Of a stretch of 29,190 nucleotides of DNA, positions 24,491 through 29,190 are shown piece by piece. Location: the NCBI GenBank assembly GCA_905199755.1, contig CAJKHT010000032.1, positions 1 to 29,190 on the forward strand, written 5' to 3'. Made by a program: the position numbers and the translations under genes. The notes beneath the pieces are model-generated. The model saw only the letters and a program-made list of their open reading frames with translations, ran no database searches and was not told where the DNA came from. Each line of letters starts with the position of its first letter. The first letter of the stretch is position 1. Source of the stretch: an uncultured Eubacteriales bacterium (GTDB lineage: Bacteria > Bacillota > Clostridia > UBA1381).

Positions 24491-24520
24491 ATTTTATCAC
24501 AATGACAACATAAATGTCAA
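24491..24520 (-). promoter_or_regulatory. Extended -10 promoter of typA
   Basis: On the minus strand TTGACA (24515-24520) lies 18 bp before TAAAAT (24491-24496), preceded by TGA (extended -10). TGACA (24503-24507) and TGTCA (24515-24519) form a small dyad over the -35. The rest of the gap up to the tRNA promoter is AT-rich and shows no gene. Confidence 0.65.
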
Positions 24521-24634
24521 AAAAACGGAAAATTTCACAAATTATCAGCTTTTTATTAAGTATTTCGCTGTTATTTTTGCGGTTTTTAAAAGATATTCAT
24601 AGCGTTGAAGTATGAAAAAAATTGAATTTAATGC

Positions 24635-24663
24635 TTGACAATAAATGCGATTTATGCTATACT
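24635..24663 (+). promoter_or_regulatory. Promoter of the tRNA-Leu pair
   Basis: TTGACA (24635-24640) and TATACT (24658-24663) are 17 bp apart, ending 22 bases before the first tRNA, the same distance as for tRNA-Leu(UAG). The spacer contains ATAAAT-GCG-ATTTAT, a short dyad. Confidence 0.8.
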
Positions 24664-24684
24664 TATTTTTGTTGCAGAGTATAT

Positions 24685-24773
24685 GCCGATGTGGCGGAAT
24701 TGGCAGACGCCCAGGATTTAAAATCCTGTGGGAGTTATTTCCCGTGCCGGTTCGACCCCGGCCATCGGCACCA
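24685..24773 (+). tRNA. tRNA-Leu (anticodon UAA)
   Basis: The acceptor arm GCCGATG (24685-24691) pairs with CATCGGC (24763-24769), followed by A and an encoded CCA. The anticodon stem CAGGA/TCCTG holds TTTAAAA with anticodon TAA at 24719-24721 (reads UUA/UUG). The long variable arm GGGAGTTATTTCCC is typical of leucine tRNAs. Confidence 0.96.
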
Positions 24774-24793
24774 TACTTGCATTTTTCACACAT

Positions 24794-24880
24794 GCCGCCG
24801 TGGTGGAATTGGCAGACGCGCCGGACTCAAAATCCGGTGGTAGTGATACCGTGACGGTTCGACCCCGTCCGGCGGCACCA
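24794..24880 (+). tRNA. tRNA-Leu (anticodon CAA)
   Basis: The acceptor arm GCCGCCG (24794-24800) pairs with CGGCGGC (24870-24876), followed by A and an encoded CCA. The anticodon stem CCGGA/TCCGG carries loop CTCAAAA with anticodon CAA at 24828-24830 (reads UUG). It lies 20 bases behind tRNA-Leu(UAA) and shares its promoter and terminator. Confidence 0.96.
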
Positions 24881-24925
24881 TATACGCGGAAGGTTTTTTC
24901 CGCTTTTATCCGGTAGAGGAGGCAT

Positions 24926-24967
24926 AAAAAAAGCTCCTTAAAGCTTATGCTTTCGGGAGCTTTTTTG
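24926..24967. terminator. Terminator shared by the tRNA pair and the dehydroquinase-like gene
   Basis: The stem AAAAAGCTCC (24927-24937) pairs with GGAGCTTTTT (24956-24966). An inner AAAGC/GCTTT helix (24940-24944 with 24949-24953) makes it nearly continuous. The T tract continues on the plus strand and the A tract gives T on the minus strand, so it can stop both converging transcripts. Confidence 0.85.
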
Positions 24968-24985
24968 TTTTTTTGGAGAGTTTTA

Positions 24986-25765
24986 TTATGCCTCAATATC
25001 CGGCATGTAATCAATGTTTTCAAACACGCTGCGCACCGATTTCAGTATCGGCTGGCTTTTTGAGGAAAGCGCATCATGCTGCTGCACACACAAATACATT
25101 ACACAGCCGAGCATAGGGCCTATCATTCTGTGCAGCTTGTAGTGAGTGCCGGTGGACAAAAACAGATACGGCACTTTAAGCTCCTTTTTCAGCATCGCCG
25201 TAATCCGCAGATTTTCCAGCTCCTCCTCCTCGCTTGCACCGCCCGTAACGATTTTGACAATATCCGCACCGCGTTCCTGCTGAGCATAGGCTATTTCAAG
25301 CACCTGTTCGGCAGGCAGAAATTTATAGATATGTGACGACATCAGCACCTCTTTGCCCATGCCGTGGATTTTATCTATAAGCCTTTTTTGCATGTCAACC
25401 GCAGACGGCTTTCTTGTAAGCTCCATAGGCGACGGATCGAATGTATCGCCCATTATATCGCCAAGCGTTGCGCCCGCTCTTAAACCGTCAAGCAGCCCGT
25501 CCATGCGTTCCTCGTCCGTCATGTTTTCATTAAAGCCCTGACGGTAATTTGTTATGTATATAGGTCTGTAACCCATTGCCGCAAACATTCTTTTAAAGAT
25601 TTCCTGCGTTCTGTACTTCGGATCGAATCTGCAAATCTGAAATCCGAATGCATCGGCTCCGTCATATATCGCATTCTTAGCCGTGATTATGCAGTCCTCG
25701 GGATTTGTCACCTGAATCATATTCGTAAGCAGCGGCTTTGTATGGTTTAAAAATGATACCTGCAT
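24986..25765 (-). CDS. Divergent type I 3-dehydroquinate dehydratase-like protein
   Basis: The 259-residue protein has the class I aldolase/dehydroquinase fold. H145 (SSHIYKF) and K171 (ADIVKIVT) match the catalytic His143 and Schiff-base Lys170 of enteric type I dehydroquinase. R213 (LHRMIGPMLG), S234 and Q238 match the residues that hold the substrate carboxylate. The N-terminal part departs: where the enzyme has E46 and R48 this protein has G41 and Q43 (AFGFQICRF), and E86 aligns with N79, although R75 is kept. The chemistry (lysine imine dehydration or related) may therefore be kept on a different cyclic acid. The gene follows an SDR gene by 19 bp, with AAAGGA before the ATG, in an AraC-linked cluster and not among aro genes. 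Catabolism of a quinate-like or sugar acid is the best guess. Confidence 0.75.
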   Translation of the reverse strand: MQVSFLNHTKPLLTNMIQVTNPEDCIITAKNAIYDGADAFGFQICRFDPKYRTQEIFKRMFAAMGYRPIYITNYRQGFNENMTDEERMDGLLDGLRAGATLGDIMGDTFDPSPMELTRKPSAVDMQKRLIDKIHGMGKEVLMSSHIYKFLPAEQVLEIAYAQQERGADIVKIVTGGASEEEELENLRITAMLKKELKVPYLFLSTGTHYKLHRMIGPMLGCVMYLCVQQHDALSSKSQPILKSVRSVFENIDYMPDIEA

Positions 25766-25784
25766 AGTACGTTTCCTTTCCGCC

Positions 25785-26534
25785 TCAGTTCTTGTTTCTC
25801 ATTATGTTTCTGCCGCCGTCTATAAGATAGTTTACACCCGTTATAAATGCCGCCTTATCCGACGCAAGGTACATAATAAGGTCAACAATTTCCTGCGTCT
25901 GTGCGGCACGTCCCATAAGGGTTTTCATGCCTGCCATTGCTTCACGGGTGAGCACCGGTCCGGGTGAAACGCAGCATACGCGCACATTGTATTTCGCACC
26001 GTACAGTGCAAGCGATTTTGTAAGTCCGTTCATTGCTCCGCTCTTTGCCGTGGAGTATGCGACATTCGTGTCACAGCCCTCCTCGCCCGTTATTGAACCG
26101 ATATTTATTATAACTCCGCTCTTCTGCTCCGCCATCTGCTTCATAACGGCATGGTCAAAATAAAACTGACCTTTCAGGTTTACATCGATTCCCCAGTCAA
26201 ACACTTCAATGGGCAAATCCTTAAACTCGCCGTGCATATTGAGCATTCTTGTTTCCGCACCACCGGCGCAGTTAATCATTACATCAACGGTTGAGAATTT
26301 TTCTATTGCCGCATCACGCGCCGCACATACCATGCCGTAATCGCGTATATCGGCTCCTACTCCGATGGCTTTTCCGCCCTCGCTGCATATCTGTGCCGCT
26401 TGTTCCTTTGCGGCTTTTTCGTTAATATCGATAAGCACAACATTTGCGCCCTCTTTTGCAAAGCACTGTCCGCATAATAAGCCGATGCCGGATGCTCCGC
26501 CCGTTATAAGAACCGTTTTATTTTCAAAAGTCAT
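25785..26534 (-). CDS. Short-chain dehydrogenase/reductase
   Basis: The 249-residue classical SDR has TGGASGIG (11-18) for the cofactor and D36 at the end of the second strand (VVLIDIN), which points to NAD rather than NADP. NCAGG (88-92), the catalytic S147 (NIGSIT), Y160 and K164 (YSTAK) and SPGPV follow, and the C-terminal INYLIDGG-like segment (GVNYLIDGG) completes the pattern. It should oxidise an alcohol group on a small cyclic or sugar-like substrate. GGAGGTG lies about five bases before the ATG. It is the first gene after a promoter at 26558-26586 and is followed by the dehydroquinase-like gene, so the two probably act on the same compound. Confidence 0.9.
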   Translation of the reverse strand: MTFENKTVLITGGASGIGLLCGQCFAKEGANVVLIDINEKAAKEQAAQICSEGGKAIGVGADIRDYGMVCAARDAAIEKFSTVDVMINCAGGAETRMLNMHGEFKDLPIEVFDWGIDVNLKGQFYFDHAVMKQMAEQKSGVIINIGSITGEEGCDTNVAYSTAKSGAMNGLTKSLALYGAKYNVRVCCVSPGPVLTREAMAGMKTLMGRAAQTQEIVDLIMYLASDKAAFITGVNYLIDGGRNIMRNKN

Positions 26535-26555
26535 AATATGACACCTCCGTTATTG

Positions 26556-26596
26556 GTATCATATCATTTTAAAACCGAAACTTCAATATACGATAC
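26556..26596 (-). promoter_or_regulatory. Promoter and possible AraC-site of the SDR operon
   Basis: On the minus strand TTGAAG (26581-26586) lies 17 bp before TATGAT (26558-26563). GTATCATAT (26556-26564) and ATACGATAC (26588-26596) form an imperfect inverted repeat (8 of 9) that brackets both boxes, a plausible binding site for the adjacent AraC-family protein. Confidence 0.5.
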
Positions 26597-26619
26597 TACG
26601 AATAAAGAGAACAATTATA

Positions 26620-27372
26620 CTATCGGTATTTTTTTCTGTAACACAGCGGAGTTGTGCCGAATTGCTTTTTAAATGCGTAATTCATATAGCTCTGGCTTTG
26701 AAAACCGCTTTCGTCCGCTATGGCGCCCATGCTTTTATTTGTAGTCACAAGCAGCTTTTTAACGCTTGAAAGCCGCATATCGTTAAGATATTCATGCGGA
26801 GACATTCCCACTATCTCCGTGAATTTAATTCTGAAAAAATTCGGACTTAAAAATGCTTTTTCCGATATATCGGCAATAGTTACGTGACTGCCGAAATTTT
26901 TGTCGATAAAATCCTTTGCCGCTATAATATTGCGGAAATACGGACTGCGGTTTTCCCTCTCCGTGATGCTCGGGTGCTCCAGCTCCGACAAAACAAGAAA
27001 AAGCTTGGAATACAGTCTGAGTCCTCTGTATTCCTTGATGTTCTGCATTATCCCGATAAGCTCGCGCGCCTTTTCCTCGCTTAAATCCGTCAGAGTGGGG
27101 AGTCCGCTCAATATACAGCCTATACCGTTATCGGTGCATTCAAAATGCACCGCCTCACATTCAAACGAGCCGGTTGAAAAACGTTCCTGCCCCGGCTTTG
27201 CCAGAAGCAGACGGTTTGTTTTATGACCGTATCCGGCTCCGCCTATGCATGTAAAGCCGCTGCCGCACAGATACAGCTCCAGCTCATAGCACTGCGCAAT
27301 GCGCATGGGAGTTATATCGCATTTAAAGTAACGCTCCGATATATAATGGTCGCTGTAGATAACGTTTATCAT
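26620..27372 (-). CDS. AraC family transcriptional regulator
   Basis: The 250-residue protein ends in a two-helix-turn-helix AraC domain (about residues 150-250: VTIADISEKAFLSPNFFRIKF, then GMSPHEYLNDMRL, then SMGAIADESGFQSQSYMNYAFKKQFGTTPLCYRKKY). The N-terminal 140 residues look like a cupin-type effector domain by size, with ELYLCGSGFTCIGG. It sits 85 bp ahead of the SDR gene in the same direction and probably controls that promoter in response to the substrate of the two enzymes. It starts 10 bp behind the COG2426 gene with a weak ribosome binding site (GGCGG), so it may be translated by readthrough from upstream. Confidence 0.9.
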   Translation of the reverse strand: MINVIYSDHYISERYFKCDITPMRIAQCYELELYLCGSGFTCIGGAGYGHKTNRLLLAKPGQERFSTGSFECEAVHFECTDNGIGCILSGLPTLTDLSEEKARELIGIMQNIKEYRGLRLYSKLFLVLSELEHPSITERENRSPYFRNIIAAKDFIDKNFGSHVTIADISEKAFLSPNFFRIKFTEIVGMSPHEYLNDMRLSSVKKLLVTTNKSMGAIADESGFQSQSYMNYAFKKQFGTTPLCYRKKYR

Positions 27373-27382
27373 GATAAACCGC

Positions 27383-27883
27383 CTAAAATATACTTTTTAA
27401 TATTCCGAATGAAATCATAGACATAATGAGTCCCGCAATCAGAACTCCCAAGAATATGAACGGCAGACTCTTTTTTGCTTTCATGCCGAAAAGCACGGCA
27501 AGCAGCGAACCCGTCCATGCGCCCGTACCGGGCAGCGGAATTGCCACGAACAGCATAAGTCCGAGATAACCGTATTTCTCTATCTGCTCCGACTTTTTCA
27601 TAGCCTTTTCCGTGATTTTATCGGGCAGCGTATGGAAGTGCTTTGTCGTTTTAAGCCATGCAAAAATCTTTTCTATAAACAGAAAAATAAACGGAATGGG
27701 GAGCATGTTCCCTATAACCGCCGCAATAAATGTGGGAAGAAACTGCGCGTTTTTGATAAGCCCTGCCGCAAGAATTGAGCCTCGAAGCTCCAGAAGCGGA
27801 ATCATCGAAACAAGACCTATTATAACCGTATAAGGCACTTTTCCGAAAAGTGCCGAAACTATTGCATGTACTGCTGAACTCAT
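27383..27883 (-). CDS. COG2426 small multidrug export-like membrane protein
   Basis: The 166-residue protein matches the COG2426 family (Pfam name Sm_multidrug_ex). It has MIPLLELRGSILAAG near residue 27, membrane segments around 18-44, 48-72, 105-128 and 140-163, the IPLPGTGAWTGSLLAVLFG segment, and a basic loop with KAMKKSEQIEKYG between the halves. The two halves are related, the family's inverted-repeat plan. The export activity implied by the family name is poorly supported and the true function is unknown. AAAGGAG precedes the ATG. It follows the lipid kinase by 16 bp and is probably in one operon with it. Confidence 0.88.
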   Translation of the reverse strand: MSSAVHAIVSALFGKVPYTVIIGLVSMIPLLELRGSILAAGLIKNAQFLPTFIAAVIGNMLPIPFIFLFIEKIFAWLKTTKHFHTLPDKITEKAMKKSEQIEKYGYLGLMLFVAIPLPGTGAWTGSLLAVLFGMKAKKSLPFIFLGVLIAGLIMSMISFGILKSIF

Positions 27884-27899
27884 GAAAATCTCCTTTAAA

Positions 27900-28796
27900 T
27901 TACTTTTTTGAAATAAATGTCATTGCGCCCGGACAAACCTCTATCTCGGCTGTCTTTACCGAACCACCGTACTCGCCGTCAAGCGTCCATTTTACCTCTT
28001 CGTCCATCTCAAAGCGCATCCTTGCCGCACGGATAACACGAAAACCGCGTCCCTCGGTTTCACCGCGCATTACGGCGGTAAGCATTGCGCCTATCTGCCC
28101 GAAATGTTCGGGTTGATCAATCAGAGCTATCTCGAACAAGCCGTCGCACAGGCTGACATCGTAGCTGTCAGTAAGCTGCATACCTGCCACATGCGTGGAA
28201 TTTAAAACAAGACCGAGAAGATAATCGCCCTCCGTAACCTCGCCGTCATGCGTAAGCCTGACGTGTGTTGCCGATATATCCGTAAGCTTTTTCATGCCCT
28301 CCATGACGTATGCGGTATGCCCGAATATGTTTTTTACCTCCTGCGGAGTTTCGTAGGGAACATCAGTAAATGCGCCGAATGCCGCGACATAATTGAAAGT
28401 GCGCCCGTTAAAGCTGCCGATGTCGCACTTTACCTCTCTGCCCTCCGTAATAAGCTTTGCCGCCTCAGTCATATTTTTTGGTATGCCGAGGTTTGATGCA
28501 AAATCATTGACAGTGCCGGAGGGGATATAACCGAGCGGATTTCTTTCGGACTCGTCAAAACTCATAAGACCTCTCACCGCCTCGTTAAGCGTGCCGTCAC
28601 CGCCGCTCACCGTGATAAAATCATATTCACCGCCGATGCTTTTTATTACCTCGTATGCATCCGAACGCGCCTGTGTCGGGTGTGCGGTAACGTCATATCC
28701 GCCCTTTGTGAATATGTCGATTATATCGCACAGATAATTCTTTATCTGTGCCTTTCCCGAGTGCTGATTATAGACAAAAAGCATTTTCTTATTCAT
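27900..28796 (-). CDS. Diacylglycerol kinase family lipid kinase
   Basis: The 298-residue protein belongs to the DagK/YegS family that phosphorylates diacylglycerol or related lipids with ATP at the membrane. It has YNQHSGKAQ near the start, GGDGT (65-69) in the nucleotide loop, PSGTVNDFASNLG (92-104) and a C-terminal sandwich domain with the DGEYGG-like segment WTLDGEYGG. The ATG at 28796 has GGAG seven bases upstream; an in-frame ATG six codons earlier has no site. The exact lipid is not visible from sequence (DgkB-like is most likely). It leads the operon with the COG2426 gene. Confidence 0.9.
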   Translation of the reverse strand: MNKKMLFVYNQHSGKAQIKNYLCDIIDIFTKGGYDVTAHPTQARSDAYEVIKSIGGEYDFITVSGGDGTLNEAVRGLMSFDESERNPLGYIPSGTVNDFASNLGIPKNMTEAAKLITEGREVKCDIGSFNGRTFNYVAAFGAFTDVPYETPQEVKNIFGHTAYVMEGMKKLTDISATHVRLTHDGEVTEGDYLLGLVLNSTHVAGMQLTDSYDVSLCDGLFEIALIDQPEHFGQIGAMLTAVMRGETEGRGFRVIRAARMRFEMDEEVKWTLDGEYGGSVKTAEIEVCPGAMTFISKK

Positions 28797-28834
28797 ATTT
28801 TTTCTCCGTTTCATTACTCATACCGTCATGATAA

Positions 28835-28863
28835 AATATAACATATTTTCGGAAAACAGTCAA
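28835..28863 (-). promoter_or_regulatory. Promoter of the lipid kinase operon
   Basis: On the minus strand TTGACT (28858-28863) and TATATT (28835-28840) are 17 bp apart. Its -35 box is only ten bases from the -35 of the divergent ruvX promoter. Confidence 0.65.
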
Positions 28864-28873
28864 GTAAAAAATC

Positions 28874-28902
28874 TTGCCTTATTGCGGCTGATGTGATACA
28901 AT
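28874..28902 (+). promoter_or_regulatory. Promoter of ruvX
   Basis: TTGCCT (28874-28879) and TACAAT (28897-28902) are 17 bp apart, with TGA directly before the -10 (extended -10). The start codon is 29 bases further on. Confidence 0.65.
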
Positions 28903-28931
28903 TACGGTAAAGCACAAAGGAGGGCGGTATT

Positions 28932-29190
28932 TTGCGAATACTCGGAATTGATTACGGCGATGCACGCGTGGGTGTGGCGGTGAGCGACCTTATGGGATTC
29001 ACTGCGCAGGGCGTGGGTACGGTTAAAAATACAGGCATGAAAAAGCTCATTGCGGAGCTGGGTGAGATAATAAAAAAATATAACCCCGAAAAAATAGTTA
29101 TCGGTCTGCCGAAAAACATGGACGGCACGGAGGGCTTCCGCGCGGAGGCAACCTATAAATTTGCAAAGCATCTGGAGGAGGTTTTTAAGG
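28932..29190 (+). CDS. ruvX: RuvX/YqgF Holliday junction resolvase-like protein (partial, 3' cut)
   Basis: The first 86 codons are present; the gene leaves the window at the right edge. It starts with the RNase H-fold signature MRILGIDYGDARVGVAVSD (D7 the first catalytic acid), then TVKNTGMKKLIAELGEIIKKY and VIGLPKNMDGTEG with the GLP turn, as in YqgF/RuvX. The family is implicated in pre-16S rRNA 5' end processing. The start is TTG at 28932 with GGAGGG seven bases upstream. In many Firmicutes a DUF1292 gene follows; the continuation cannot be seen. Confidence 0.93.
   Translation, partial: MRILGIDYGDARVGVAVSDLMGFTAQGVGTVKNTGMKKLIAELGEIIKKYNPEKIVIGLPKNMDGTEGFRAEATYKFAKHLEEVFK

Noticed and set aside
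1..29190. CRISPR arrays, insertion sequences, phage or conjugation genes, known defence systems
   Set aside because: No spaced direct repeats, transposases, integrases, capsid, relaxase or recognisable defence effectors were found; AddAB is the standard recombination complex.

Overview
The window reads as chromosomal DNA from a low-to-moderate GC Gram-positive anaerobe, most likely an uncultured or gut-type member of the Clostridia. The basis is AddAB instead of RecBCD, strong AGGAGG-type ribosome binding sites with some TTG and GTG starts, a BlaI/M56 regulatory pair, the [FeFe]-hydrogenase maturase HydG beside a TM1266-type regulator, and the valS-folC pairing. There is no plasmid, phage, transposon or CRISPR signature. 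Most of it is housekeeping DNA, with two accessory patches at about 10.4-13.0 kb and 25.0-27.4 kb.

Left part (1-10.2 kb): a short YtxH-like gene on the minus strand, then on the plus strand a DUF1015 protein, a small acidic DUF1292 protein, a structured non-coding stretch that I read as a probable 6S RNA, and the addB-addA operon for recombinational repair, which ends in a small membrane-anchored coiled-coil protein. A consensus promoter then drives a tRNA-Leu(UAG).

Middle (10.4-14.9 kb): a small Cro/C1-type repressor with a perfect inverted repeat upstream, a BlaI-type repressor overlapping an M56 sensor protease with an unusual DUF4829-like outer domain, and hydG divergent from a hydrogenase-associated regulator. 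A perfect-consensus minus-strand promoter lies beyond that regulator and points back through it, antisense, towards hydG.

Right part (14.9-29.2 kb), almost all minus strand: rsmF-like rRNA methyltransferase, folC, valS, a small membrane protein, mnmA, nadA and typA. Two tRNA-Leu genes (UAA, CAA) follow on the plus strand. Next comes a minus-strand run consisting of a lipid kinase, a COG2426 membrane protein, an AraC regulator, a short-chain dehydrogenase and a divergent type I dehydroquinase-like enzyme. The window ends inside ruvX (plus strand).

The parts most worth a second look are the dehydroquinase-like/SDR/AraC module, whose active site is half conserved; the head-on promoters around the hydrogenase regulator; the M56-DUF4829 sensor; the probable 6S RNA ahead of addB; and the altered Walker A motif of AddB. 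I did not find a clearly new multi-gene defence or mobile system.
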